The notes under the pieces are model-generated. The model was not told where the DNA came from, made no database searches, and saw only the letters and a program-made list of their open reading frames with translations. The position numbers were made by a program, and so were the translations under genes. DNA of 64,000 nucleotides from Coffea arabica (taxonomy: Eukaryota; Streptophyta; Magnoliopsida; Gentianales; Rubiaceae): contig NC_092329.1 in NCBI RefSeq assembly GCF_036785885.1, positions 1,240,001 to 1,304,000 of the forward strand, read 5' to 3'. This document shows, piece by piece, positions 47,629-59,799 of this stretch (its first letter is position 1; each line of letters opens with the position of its first letter).

Positions 47629-49193
47629 ATGGTTAACGTAGAGGTACTTGATAGGGGAATGCTGTTGTTGTCTGTCGTGATCAAACTAACGTGTTTGGTG
47701 TTGTTAATTGCTGAATATCCAAATGGTGTCAAAGCTGCTTCGCCGCCGCAGGTTTCGGCCATGTTTGTGTTTGGAGATTCATTGGTTGACAATGGCAACA
47801 ACAATTTCATCAACTCCCTAGCAAAATCCAACTATTACCCTTATGGCTGCGATTACGACAAAGGCCCCAACGGAAGATTTTCTAATGGCAAAAATTTTGC
47901 TGATGTTCTAGGTAATTAACCTCCTCTGCCGGCCGATAAATTAAGCTTCAGATAATCTGAGTAACTTGCATATATATATGTGTGTGTGTCATTTAAGACT
48001 GATTTGTGAGAATTAATTGAATAAGGGTGATGAATTCCTGATGCGGTCTCATCGTATATTTTGTATTGCTAGGCGCTACCCTGATATAGCTAATAAAATT
48101 TTGAAGTTGATGATGATCAGGAGAACTATTGGGTGTGGCAGTAGCTCCACCGCCATTCGCAGACCCAGGCACGTCAGGGGCAAGACTTGTTGGGGGAGTT
48201 AACTATGCTTCCGCGGCTGCCGGTATCCTGGATGAATCCGGCCGCCACTACGTACCTTAATTACCACTCTATCATGTCATAACATATATATATATATATA
48301 GTAGTAAGTTACTGCTTATAATATAATGTTGTAATAATTTTAATTGCAGGGAGATCGGTATCCCCTGAGCCAACAGGTGATCAATTTCGAGAGCAACTTG
48401 AGTCAGTTGCGAAACATGATGTCCGGTCCAGACCTCACCCGATACCTGTCCAGAGCCTTAGCAGTAATGGTGCTTGGGAGCAATGACTACATCAACAACT
48501 ATCTGATGCCATCCCTTTACACTTCCAGCTACAACTACACCCCTTCCCAGTTCGCCAACCTTCTCCTCAATCACTACGCCCGCCAGCTGGTGGCCCTCTA
48601 CAGCGCCGGGCTCAGAAAGTTTTTTCTGGCTGGCATTGGCCCCCTGGGATGCATCCCCAATCAGCTGGCGACCGGTCGAGCAGCTCCCGGCAGGTGCGTC
48701 GACTACGTCAACCAAATCCTTGGTTCTTTCAACGAAGGACTCCGAAGGCTTGTTGACATTATGAACAACGGCACCCACCCCGGTGCAATGTTTGTCTACG
48801 GAAATTCCTACGCCGCCATTGGCGACATTATTAACAATCCTCCCAGATACGGTAAATTTAAAATATATACTTACAATCATCAAACTATATATATATAATA
48901 TTTTGTTTCATAAACATATGAAATAAGATTTGATGATATGGAATATATATGCACGCACGCATGCAGGTTTTAGCGTTTGGGATAGAGGTTGCTGTGGGAT
49001 AGGCAGGAATCAGGGGCTGATAACTTGTCTGCCATTTGTGACTCCATGCTCAGATCGAAAGCAATACGTGTTTTGGGATGCATTCCATCCAACTCAAGAC
49101 GTTGATGCCATCCTCGCACGGAGGGCCTATTCCGGTCCACCTTCCGATTGTCACCCCATCAGCGTCCAACAACTGGCTCTCATTAACTTCTGA
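47629..49193 (+). CDS. GDSL-type esterase/lipase
   Basis: Secreted SGNH-family hydrolase, of the large plant group acting on acyl esters in the wall, cuticle or lipids. Four exons (47629-47911, 48121-48251, 48350-48851, 48967-49193) join in phase to 380 aa. Residues 1-36 are a signal peptide (hydrophobic MLLLSVVIKLTCLVLLIAEY). Block I is FGDSLVDNGNNN with nucleophile Ser51; the block II Gly lies in the VGGVNYASAAAGI stretch; block III is GSNDY (181-185) with Asn183; block V is DAFHPT with Asp343 and His346, so the catalytic set is complete. The length is usual. The coding start is the ATG at 47629; the frame is open upstream but has no earlier ATG. It resembles the Arabidopsis At1g71250 product, and an apoplastic location is inferred. 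The natural substrate is unknown. Confidence 0.94.
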
Positions 49194-49414
49194 AGCACAC
49201 GCTACTTTATACTGAATGTTATTTCGGATTTTGTCTATCGCACTGCTGATCTATGTTAATTAACCAGCTAGAGGCGCAGGCGTGTGGCAAACAATCATAT
49301 ATGGAATTGTTTTTCTCTCTTCTCTCATCTCATTGCATGTCTGAAGTGATTACTTTGTGGCTAGCTAGTTATGAACCTATCGTGCAACATGGCATTGATG
49401 GAGCAATCAAAGGT

Positions 49415-49810
49415 TTATTCCAGTGATTTCTTGAAAGAAAAATTTCTACCCATAGCCAAAAAAATGTACCAAAACCCACAGCAGCTGAATTTTTGCTGCA
49501 ACGAATGCTCTTCATTATCAATAGACTTGGCCTGAGCATAGGCCAGCAAAAGAGGATCAGAACGATCCTGAATTACATCAGGACGGATAGTAGTAGATCC
49601 AACTATAAAAGAATCAAACACGAAACTAGAATCAGCCAAATTTGGATCAAAAGTAGCACTCTCATCATGCTGTTGCTGCAACAATGCAGAATTAGGAGAA
49701 GTCAACTGAATCAAACAATTCGAACAATCACCTTAACCCAAATTCTAATTGACAATAGGCGGGCGACAGCTGCAAGACCGGTTTCCCTATAGGATCAGGC
49801 GAAGAATCCA
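49415..49810 (-). pseudogene. Coding-like remnant of unknown origin
   Basis: The minus strand holds a roughly 100-codon open stretch of balanced composition (for example SSFVFDSFIVGSTTIRPDVI), preceded by another patch starting MDSSPDPIGKPVLQL in a different frame. The less AT-biased composition than its surroundings suggests old coding sequence, perhaps from a retroelement. No family is recognised and the fragment appears broken. Confidence 0.25.
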
Positions 49811-49947
49811 TATCATTTTTCACCTGCTTCAGTTTATGATTTATCAATGAATCTTTTTAACAAAACCAAACAAAGCAATGAAACCTTCAAGCATCCAAAC
49901 TTCCACAAATATTACTGAAATTCGAGGTCGTGCCGTAATACTTTTAA

Positions 49948-51346
49948 GGGATAATTTCAGAAACCTCCCTTGAGGTTTCTGACAATTTCACATGGCTCCC
50001 CTCAGGTTTAAAAAATTACACTTACCTCCCTTAACATAGTAAAATACCTAAAATGCCCTCCACTTGGTAGAAAATTTTAAATTTAAGGCAACAAATTTTC
50101 AAAACCTAAAAAAATTTTATTTTTCTGTCCCTTGTCTATTTTTGCTTCTCTCTTTTATAAATTAAACTTCCTCCATTCCATTGAAGTTGTTATACTTTTC
50201 TTTTTTATCTGTCCCAAAATAATTGTCACATATTCAAAATAAAAGACTTGTTTACATCCAATTTCAACATTTACCCTCTTAAAATATGGGTCCTACAACT
50301 TTAACTCAAAAGTCAAAATAAAACGGAAGCACCACAATTTGGTGTTTGAAAGACACCCCCCAAATATGTGTCATGCGTTATTGATACGTGATCTTTGGTC
50401 ATGCATTTTTGAGCTAACTAAAATAGATAGGTCTTACAACAACAGATTCCCGACATAACTTTCTTTGTTAGCATTACACGTCAGAGGGCAAAGGTGGAAA
50501 GTGAAACAAAATTTGCAAGATTCAGTGCACTGTTGATAAAAATCACAACTTCCCAAGTGTGACAAATTTATCGGGACAGAGGGAGTATAACCTATTTTTT
50601 ATTTTTTTAGTTTTGTTGATATTAGCAAATTGAAATTACAAAATCAACAGATGGAGTAGATTATGTGTCAAAGTAAAAGCAAATGAAGAGACTCACAGTG
50701 GTAAAGAAATAAATAATGAAATTGATAGTTAAAATAGGAAGAAGAACTAAAGATGTGAAATTTGTCATATTTTATTTGTCATAAAAAAAACTTTTAAAAA
50801 ATGTCAATAATTACATAAGAATTTCTTTTATTGGATTAGGAATTTTTTTATTATGATTTTATTGTGGAGGCAGAATTTATTCTCTAATTTTAAGATATTA
50901 ATATTTTTAAAACCATAGGAGTGTTGTAATGGTGGTTTTAGGTCAGATTAACTGTATTGAAAAAGTATTTGAGCACTAATATTTAATTTGAGGTATAAAA
51001 TTGGTTGTCAATGGGGTTTGTGTGTGTTTTTTATTTTTTATTTTTTGCATGACAAGTATTGATATTATATATGCAATTTGGAATCTTTTGGACAATTATT
51101 TGATTTTAAAACTTATGTTTGGATGGTTGTTAGTAATTAGACTTGTTGATTTGTGTAAAGTGTAGAAGAAAATGGTTCTTGGTTTTGTATAAAAGGGCAA
51201 TTTAGGATTTTTGAGAGAAAATTTAGGTTGTTGGACCTATATTGTTACTAAAAAGTAAAAATAGGGAGGTATATATAATTTTTAAAACCTAAGGGAAGCT
51301 ATCTATAATTGTTAAAAACCTCAGGGGAGGTTTGTGAAATTATCCC
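49948..51346. mobile_element. Mutator-like MITE, 1399 bp, with a nested MITE
   Basis: Terminal inverted repeats of about 60 bp begin GGGATAATTTCAGAAACCTC at the left and the complement of GGGATAATTTCACAAACCTC at the right. The flanking 9-bp duplication is TACTTTTAA (49939-49947) against TACTTTTGA (51347-51355). Long inverted repeats plus a 9-bp duplication fit a non-autonomous Mutator-like element. No transposase is visible. Its length is partly due to another element inside it. Confidence 0.85.
50167..50585. mobile_element. Nested Stowaway-like MITE (degenerate)
   Basis: The right end reads as the complement of CTCCCTCTGTCCCGATAAAT. The left part contains cttcctccattcc and, about 40 bases further in, ctgtcccaaaataattgtca, which matches the right end well. 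The CTCCCTCxGTCCC ends are characteristic of plant Tc1/mariner Stowaway-like MITEs. It lies wholly inside the Mutator-like element. The left boundary is uncertain. Confidence 0.5.
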
Positions 51347-52297
51347 TACTTTTGACTATTTTTTTGTAATTAGGCTATACCATCCCCCAAAATCACATAG
51401 AATTTAGATAGTTAGCACTAAACTTTTAATGAATACTTTCTGTTCCTCTCTATCTCTCTCTACTCCAACTTCTCTCTCTCTCTCTCTCTATACACACACG
51501 CACACATATATATATTCACTTCTCAAAGACCTCCCTCCTAGGGTGGAAGCCATTTTCTCCTAAAGTTTCTTAGATTTTTATGTTTCTTCTAAGAATTTCT
51601 AGTCACTTTCGCCTAGGGAATTCCCATGAAAATTTTGTATTTTTTTAATTTTGTTAGATTTGAAATTTTGTTGGATCGTGTATCTATTTCAACACATCTA
51701 ATCATCATTATTGAAGTTTAAAACTGTTTATTAATAGATCTAGCGCTTCCAACATCCGTTGGAGGAAGTTGCAGTGATTTATCTTATTAGAAGGCAATTT
51801 TGAAATTTTTTACACTTTTCAAATTAGTTCATAACTTTCATAATGTTTTATAGGTATTGTAGTTATTGAATTACATATCTAAAATTTCTAGTGCATCTTT
51901 AATTTTTCATTATGACAATATTGTCTAATGCATCTTTAATCTGCCATAGAGTAGTATTGTAAATCAAATTATGTTGAATGATTTTTACCAATTCGTAAGT
52001 GAAACTTGCTTTTATATATATAAAAAAAGACTATACTCTCACCCTCCCAACCCCCTTCCCCCCCCCCCCGGGTTTCCCATCAATTGCAAAATCAATTGAG
52101 AATCGATGCATCTTTTAAAGTAGGCATATCTGTCATGGACCTTAAAAGATTGTCATTTTTCTCCCAAATGACCTTCACCACTATAGGATTTGATAAGGAT
52201 ACAGAAAGAAGAAAGTTCATAAAATTAGGCTTTTACTTGGTAATGAAAATCAGGTGCCGTTCGTGACGAATTAGAGAAAGTTTTACCTATATTAGAA

Positions 52298-53094
52298 TAG
52301 GGATGGCAACGGGGCGGGGGACCCCTCCCCCGTCCCCCGCCCCGTTGCCTATTAGTTCCCCCCGTCCCCCGCCCTGTCCCCCGCCTCCCGCTCCCCCCGC
52401 CCCGCCCCGCCCCAGCCCCGCTTCCCCCGCGGGGGCACCCGCGGGGTTAATAAAATTTTATTATAATTAAATTTTAATAAATAATCAAGTACTAAAATAT
52501 CAACACATCACCAAATTATTATTCATTGTAATTTTACAATTGAAACTCATAAAAACAATCAAACAGAAGTTATTTGAATACAATTCAATATGATGAAATA
52601 AATATAACTAAAATAGTCAAATTTTCACTTTTAGTACAAATGCAATCACTAATTCATCATTGTGTTTGTGCTTTTTTTTGAGAAAAAAATGTTATTCTAT
52701 TAAGTGTAATTAGAAATTTAGTATAAATGTATTAGTAAATTTAGTATAACTAATTAATAAATTCTATTAGTAGACATGTATAATTATTCATATAATTGAC
52801 AATATCAATTATATTACAAAAACTAATATACATTATATAATACATCTAACTAATAATATTATTATCATAAGTTTATAACTAATTAACTTACATATAATAT
52901 ATAGTCATTTATATATATATATATATTTTTTACGGGTGGCGGGGCGGGGGATGGGGCGGGGGAGTATACCCCCGCTCCCCGCCCCGTTTCTAAGAGGGGG
53001 AAAAAAATTCCCCCCCGTCCCCGCCCCACCCCCCGCCCCGTGAGCCCCCCGCAGGGCGGGCACCCGCGGGCATCCGCCCCCATTGTCATCCCTA
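52298..53094. mobile_element. hAT-type MITE with strongly GC-rich ends, 797 bp
   Basis: A perfect 8-bp duplication TATTAGAA (52290-52297 and 53095-53102) flanks ends TAGGGATGGCAACGGGG and the complement of TAGGGATGACAATGGGG. About 150 bp at each end is built of cccgcccc/ggcgggg runs, while the central 450 bp is very AT-rich. No transposase. The perfect duplication suggests recent movement. The two GC-rich ends are complementary and could form a very stable hairpin. Confidence 0.9.
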
Positions 53095-53748
53095 TATTAG
53101 AACCTAAAATCCAGGTTTACGGTGCCGCACTAGAGTGAAACCATCAAAATGTGTGAGGGAGGCTGACTTGGGCGAATTGTAAGTGAGCCATAAATATGGA
53201 TACAAATTTCAACAATTGATGCGTCTAATTTAGAAATACTAGTAATTTTCTTAACCTTCTTTCCTCCACAAGAGAGAGATCTTAGCTTCAAGTGTAGATA
53301 TCTCTTCCTCATCCTTTGTTTTTATTTTATATTTAATAATAAAATCTCTTTTAGGATATTGTAGTGAAAGTTTTCTCTCTCTTTGTATTTATTAGTGAAG
53401 GTTATTTTATTGAGAGTTTTGTTTAGTTTTTTTTTTATTTTTTCATATCTAAGAGTTTTTTTTTGGATTTACATGTTAAATTTGGGATTTCTTAGATTTT
53501 CTTATCAAATTTAACGTCAATTTTGAACTTAAATCAGTTAGATAATAAATCTAAGGCAATAGGCATATGTACAGATATTTATGATGCACAAGTTATGAAA
53601 CAACTCGTGTAATTGATCAAATATAATAGTTTGTGATTCACAATTAATATTGGCTTCTGTTTTATAAAAATATTCAACAATTGAAAATTTTATTATGTCT
53701 TTTGTTTGTAACTGTATCAACATCTACATTTGCTAGGTTAAATTATTA

Positions 53749-54023
53749 CTCCCTCCGTCCCACTTTGATAGTCCTGATTTTTTTTTCACACAGTTTAATA
53801 AAAAGTAGTTAACTTTGTTGGAAGAATCAATTTAGGTAGCTATTTTCCTAAAATACCCTCACATTAATTAGAGTACAACTTTATGGGAACTTGAATTGAT
53901 GGTAAAAAAAGAATCAACTCTCGTTAAATGGGGTAGGTTTATAGTAACAATAACTTATATTGAATAAGAGTATTTTAGAAAAATTAAAAGAAAAACAGGA
54001 CTATCAAAGTGAAACGGAGGGAG
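53749..54023. mobile_element. Stowaway-like Tc1/mariner MITE, 275 bp
   Basis: Terminal inverted repeats of about 28 bp: CTCCCTCCGTCCCACTTTGA followed by TAGTCCTG at the left, and the matching complement (caggactatcaaagtgaaac, then ggagggag) at the right. The left flank is TA and the right flank TG, a slightly decayed TA duplication. It lies about 290 bp upstream of the RAD52-like start codon, so it may sit within that promoter. Confidence 0.87.
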
Positions 54024-54314
54024 TGTTATTGTTATTATTATTATTATTTGGCTAGTGGATACACTAAAGGTTATTACTAATTGTGAAGGTGCTTGATCCG
54101 ATACAAGTGCATTGACCGTCAACCTCATTTACAGCTGATGGGTCGACTGTAATTTCACCTGATAACCTAATAGGACCCAAAACAGAACAGCGACAGCGGT
54201 ATCGGCGGTGTCCCCATTATTCAGAAATTAAATAGCAGTAGTATTACAGAGAAAACAGAGAGACGAACTAAGCCCACCAGGGAAAGTAGAAGCAGTAGGG
54301 AGGAAGGAAGGGAG

Positions 54315-57300
54315 ATGGCGGGGGGGCGTTTGCAAACAACTGCAATAAATTCTCTACTTAAAGGAGGCAGAGGCAGCGACTGCTTCAGTAAACTGCTTGG
54401 CAGTGGGCAGCAGCAGCGCTCCATCGCTGCCAAACCTAAAACTTTTGACACTGCTGCTGTTGCTCATACTGATTCATCACCATCAGCTGATGCTGATGCT
54501 GCTTATCCAAAGCAATCTGATTTCCCCCACCACCACCACCACCACCACGACGCCGTCGATTCCGGTGGGGTGCCCACTTCAGGAATAAGCAGACCCCTTT
54601 CGGAAATCTTGAAAGAGCTCAACAAGAAAGTACCAGATTCTCTCATCAGTGCCCGCACCGAACCCAATGGCTTCTCCGTCAAATACATCCCCTGGTTTTC
54701 CTACTCCCACCACTTCGATATATATATATATATATATGGTTTTTTTTTCCTCTCCCACTTTTATGCTTAATGGTTTGTGTCTACTGGAATTAAACTTACT
54801 AGTAGTAAGTGTACTACTTTGCACCATTGTTTTCTGTAAAAACTGCAAACTATTGCTTCCCACGTCTCTCACAATGTTTTAGTGTTCCATTATGGTGGCA
54901 GAGTTGGATTAGACTATGAATGCAGCTACAATGACTACATAACCCCCCCCCCCCCCCCCCGGGCCACCCCGGGGCCCTAAAACCCCTTTAACCAGAGGAG
55001 CATTGGAATGCTTTGATAGCTATTCACCCCAACTTAGTCTCACTATCAAGCACTCACTTCCCACTCATCTCAAGTCTGCCTTGCAAGCACAGTCTTTTAT
55101 TTAAAATGGAACCTTTTTAGTGTTCATGCCATCTTCAGTTTTAATTTCAAACGACTACCTAGATGCAGTTGAATGGGTCACTTTTTGCCAACAAAGCAAT
55201 ATCTTTTTGTCACGCAGCCCCTGCTTGATGGACTCTCTCAGTGACTCCCCAAAAATTTGAGCTTTCTACCACCAATTGATCAGTGTCTTTTATTTGTAAC
55301 ACCAAGATTGGTATTTTTCCAAGCCACTGCCTGTAATCAATCTTCGAGTATATATTGCTATTATCCAGCTTCCTTAAAAAAAAAAAAAGAAAACAAAAGA
55401 AAAAAGACTTGCTATGCATTCCTATGGTAGTTTCCACTTTCATGGCCTGTTTAATGCTTGGTCAAGTTTAAAGTTAACAATACCTTCTTATTCCGGCTTG
55501 CAAAGTTGCTACGGTGCTTTAGCAATTACATGGTATGTTCAATGGAGATTGTCTGTCGATGTCTCAGTATACGAGGCACATTGTGCGTTGTAGTTAAGTT
55601 TATAGTCTTATTGTTCCCTTAATATTGTGATTTGTGACTTATTAACTTTTATCTCCTTTTTCCCCCCTCCTTCTACAAGGCACATAGTCAATCGGATTTT
55701 GAACTTGCATGCTCCAGGTATTGGACATTTTATGTACATCTCTTGTTTCTGAAGTGATCAATTTTCCTTTTAAGCTTCATTCAGAAAGCATCCTAATTCT
55801 TTACCTGTTCTAGAGTGGTCTGGTGAAGTTCGGAGCATCACTTATTCAGCTGATGGGAAGTCAGTTTCTGTCATTTATCGTGTAACATTGTATGGAACTG
55901 ATGCAGAGGTACTACTTTTGCTTTCCATTTTTGAGCATGCTTGTCTAGGTCCTAAAAATTTCAGTCTGCTCAGGGGACTTTGATGGTTCATCTGCTCTCA
56001 AAACTTGTTATTTTCATTCTGATAAAATGAGACAAGTGCTAGAAAGTGGATATATGTAAATAGCTGTAACTTTTAAGTGTCTGATACATGCCTGGTAAGT
56101 GTAAGATACTGGTCAGTTTTGGAGCATCACTTATTTAGAAAAAACAATTAGTCCTTCCATCCATGTGGATCCAAATTCCTCTCTTGTCTTGGTCTCAAAG
56201 AACCACATATCTGTTCTCTGGTGGCGTAACATGCGTTGGGACTGGTAGTTGTTATGGGGATCTTTAAAAGTGTCAATTGCTGCATACCATTACTCTTGAA
56301 GGGAAGAGGCCAAAACAACCTGTCAGTGTAGGTAATGAATTTGACTTCTTGTTAATTTTATTCACCTTTCTTTTTATTCTTTCTTTGAGGGGTTGGGGAG
56401 AGGGAGAGAGAAAGGGTGGAGGTAATGATGGAAAGTAAGATATAGCGAGCAAAATTTGCTGGTTTGTCAATGTGGCATTTTCATACAGTATAGCCTGATT
56501 TGACCTTAAAGGGAAATTGGAGAAGGAAGTGGTTAATCCTTGGATACTTTTTGAATTTTGTGGATTCTGAAATGGAGAAAGCTGCCAAGAAGAGTAATCA
56601 ATTTGATGTGAGGATTTTGAGTGAACGAAGATGCAAATAAGGGAATAAGGAAGGGATTTGATGTAATCATCTTAATTTTAACTCACAGAACCCAAAAGCA
56701 GAGAAACTATCATTGACAATCTTCTCCCCCTTTTGCTTTTGGGCTTACAAAGTTGTATGCCAGACCAGTATCGTGTTTTAACCTTTTACTTCAAACAGCC
56801 GAAATCAAACTTCCATTCTTACTAAAGTTTACTCCTGAAAAGTCCAAGATGTTACCCTGTAGGCAGTAGCTGAGTTGTTAACGGCGACTAATCCTTGGAA
56901 GAGCTAGGGTCCTTGAGACAGGAAGAATTCAAGTTGTTTGATGACCAGTCTTCTCAAAATAGCGGTGCTGCACTGATATTAAATCTCTTTGGATGCATTT
57001 GACGCAGGGTGTTATTTAATGCGCGTTGTAATTTGGCGACCTTCATGATATTTGTCCAGTTCATATGATTCTGCGAGTAACATATGTGTTGAGTACATCT
57101 TGTTGCCCTCTTGGTGGGTGGTATTGGTTGAATTTTAGTTTGGGATAAGGGGTTTTAGGTGACTATCCCATAGTTGCCTACTGGGGGATAGTCATATTTA
57201 GCTGAATTCAGCACGAGAATGATCATGTTAATTGTTTCCATTGAATCTGTCACATGCAACATGCTGAATGAGTTGATGAGAATTCATTGACCAGACAACT

Positions 57301-57780
57301 CAAAAAAAAAATCTGAATCAGATGGTGTTCATTATATTTTATAGTAGAAATTGCTCTCCCTTTCCCGGGTTCCTGGCTTCACAAAAGGTGCAGAAAATTG
57401 AAACTTGTTGTGATTCTTTGGTAGCTAGCTAGCAGCAGAGTACTAATATTTCTGCTGAGTTGACCGAAAAGTAAAAAAGCAGTATTGTATTGTTGTGTTG
57501 CTCTTCCACTTGGGGACTTTTTCCAAAATTAATCCTCCATTGACACAGTAGTGTATGAAAAGGTGTGCAAACCTTTTTTTTTTGTTTTTTCCCGTCTGTC
57601 TGTCTAATGGTTTGTCAAACTTGTAATGTTGGTTAGATATATCGGGAGTCAACAGGAACTGCGTCTGTAGGCGAACCGGGTTATGGGGATGCAGTGCAGA
57701 AGGCAGAAGCAATGGCATTTCGTCGAGCATGTGCTCGCTTTGGGCTGGGGCTTCATCTTTATCACGAGGACACGCTGTGA
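54315..57780 (+). CDS. RAD52-1: Mitochondrial RAD52-like ssDNA-binding protein (ODB1/RAD52-1 type)
   Basis: Plant RAD52-like proteins bind and anneal single-stranded DNA; the mitochondrial form promotes homologous-recombination repair. Four exons (54315-54694, 55680-55717, 55814-55908, 57637-57780) join in phase to 218 aa. Residues 1-40 are basic, hydroxylated and low in acid, like a mitochondrial presequence. Residues about 45-85 are low-complexity, including a run of seven His (72-78). The conserved part runs from about 85 to the end: VPTSGISRPLSEILKELNKK, KYIPWHIVNRILNLHAPEW, VYRVTLYGTDAE-like IYRVTLYGTDAE, then IYRESTGTASV, GYGDAVQKAEAMAFRRACAR and FGLGLHLYHEDTL at the C-terminus. Exon 2 is only 38 bp. 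The first donor (CCCTG|GTTTTC) is poor; reading through it would end the protein at 151 residues. The assignment to the RAD52-1 (mitochondrial) rather than the RAD52-2 (plastid) branch rests on the presequence and gene context. Confidence 0.91.
54943..54985. repeat. C18 homopolymer followed by a GC-rich palindromic patch
   Basis: Eighteen cytosines (54943-54960) run into gggccaccccggggccc within intron 1 of the RAD52-like gene. It is sharply different from its AT-rich surroundings. It could be a real microsatellite or a sequencing/assembly artefact. Confidence 0.7.
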
Positions 57781-58932
57781 GCGGCCATCTTGAATGCGGT
57801 TGATCTCTGCCTATTCTTTTCTTGTGTATAGAGCTGGCCTCTTTGCAATGAAATCCTCCCTGAGATGACATAATTGACATAGCGTGCGTGGGATGGGATG
57901 ATAAACTTGTTTAGAATGTTGCCTGCCCCACCACCGCTCTTGCTATTCTAAGATTTTTTGTCTTTCGCAACAAAAAAAAAAAAAGAAAGAACTGTGACAT
58001 GATCACCTGCAACTTTCTCAAGTAGTAGTATAACAACAAATAGTGGTTGAATTCAATTTTCCCAAACCTAAACCTGCTACTATTATTTATTTACTGCTAT
58101 ATGGGTACCCGGGGTGGTGGTTATGTGAGGAAAAGGCCAGTCATCTCACCTGGGCTCCGGCCATATGGAGCTTGGAGGTCCAGAAGAATATGCAGTGCCC
58201 ACTTGCATCCCAAAAAGCTTATTGCAAATGATATTAAAAGTCTCTCTTTTTTTTTTTCTCTTTTGAAAGCCAGTGCTTATATATATATATATATATTTTT
58301 TTTTTTTAAAAACTAGTTTCTTGATAATTCAGCAATTAGAAGAATTTTTGCAACGACATATCAGCTCAACCAAATTTGGTTTGGACCACAAATTAGGTGA
58401 AATAGAATAGAAATGGATCGAGGGGATTTCGGTTCCTTAGGAGCGCAAAAATTGAGTTCCCATCTACTTATATTTCTTTCAAACATTGTCGAATATCGGC
58501 GGGTACCTTCTTTGATACCATATATTATTGGTTTGTTTTGGTTTTTTTTGGGGAGGGGGGTGGTGGTGGTGGGGGTATGCGTATTGTTTATATATGTCTC
58601 CTATGTGCTAATTAAAGCTGAGTTAGAAGAAGAACAGTTGGAAGCTGCACGATGATTGAGAAGTCAAAGGGGGGAGTCACAATCAAATTAGGTTGGGTTA
58701 AGTCTTGATGTTGAGGGCAGCCCACATGCAAAGAAAAATATGTGGATTTGCAGCAGATGCGATGGAGATGGAATTGATGGACGAAATGAGTTTTGGGATG
58801 CTGTAAAAAGCAAATGTTGGATATTAGTACATTTATTATTTTTTTTTATTAGAGAAAGTAGAAAGAATTGGAAAGTGGAGTAGAGGAGGGACGGAATGAC
58901 ATATAATCGACTAGAGTACTCCCCTCCCTCCA

Positions 58933-58963
<31 letters not shown>

Positions 58964-59754
58964 GAGAGAGAGAGAGAGACACGCAACATCAGGCTCGGCC
59001 ACCCTTCGAACACTCCTCAGCGCGCACGTGTGTGTGCGCTTGTGCGTGTGTCTGCATTCTGCTGCAGCATTGCCTCAAAAAAGAAAAAAAAATCTAAAAA
59101 AAAAAAAAGAAGAGAGAGAGAATCCCATAAGTAGGCAGAATGCAGTCGCATGTAAGCTTATCCGACATCTGTCAATCACATGCGTGCGTAACTGTAGTCT
59201 CTCTCTCTACGACACGACACGATACGATACGATATATATGAGATGAGATGAGATGAGGGGAGGGGCCTCTCCAGCTCTCCTCTCCACTTATAGTAAACTT
59301 ATAGGGACTCCCTTATTAGTACCAATAACGCGTCTAAACATCAGCTCCAGCACCACTACTATATAATCTACTACTACATCTGGTGTGGACGACAGCGACG
59401 GATGTTGTACTTACCCATGACAGCTCCATTTAATTACCATCTTAACCACTTGCGTACGTTTCTTACTTCCACTTCCATGTATGTATATATATATATATTC
59501 TTCCAAGTTCTAAGAAGCGGTAGCTGCTTCATTTCCCTCCTATAGGCTCTCTCAGCTGTCAGCACCAGCATATTTTTGGAACGGAGAGCGAGATAGAGAG
59601 TTACGGTGGGCTTTACGCTGTACGGCTGTCCCTGCACTACTCACTACATATCAACAATCCTTTCTTTCCCATGTTTCAATTATCCGTCTAAGCGAGGGAC
59701 AAAGATTCTTCGCGGCTACTGTATAGCTACCAATACAATGCCCAGCTGCAGCAG

Positions 59755-59799
59755 CATCAGCATCAGCATCAGCATCAGCATCAGCATCAGCATCAGCAT
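59755..59799. repeat. (CATCAG)n hexanucleotide array, about 7.5 units
   Basis: Perfect repeats of CATCAG are preceded by ctgcagcag. Six-base units keep a reading frame (His-Gln, Ile-Ser or Ser-Ala, depending on frame), but no gene context supports coding. Confidence 0.95.

Larger units (their letters stand above)
49194..54314. other. MITE-rich intergenic region between the GDSL and RAD52-like genes
   Basis: No host gene is recognised. About half of the stretch is accounted for by transposons: 49948-51346, with another MITE nested at about 50167-50585; 52298-53094; and 53749-54023. The gaps between are AT-rich with a CT/CA microsatellite at about 51448-51510. A coding-like patch at about 49415-49810 is listed separately. 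Confidence 0.7.

Noticed and set aside
54526-54549. CAC-repeat encoding poly-His, considered as a microsatellite outside a gene
   Set aside because: It is in frame inside exon 1 of the RAD52-like gene and is described there as a low-complexity linker.
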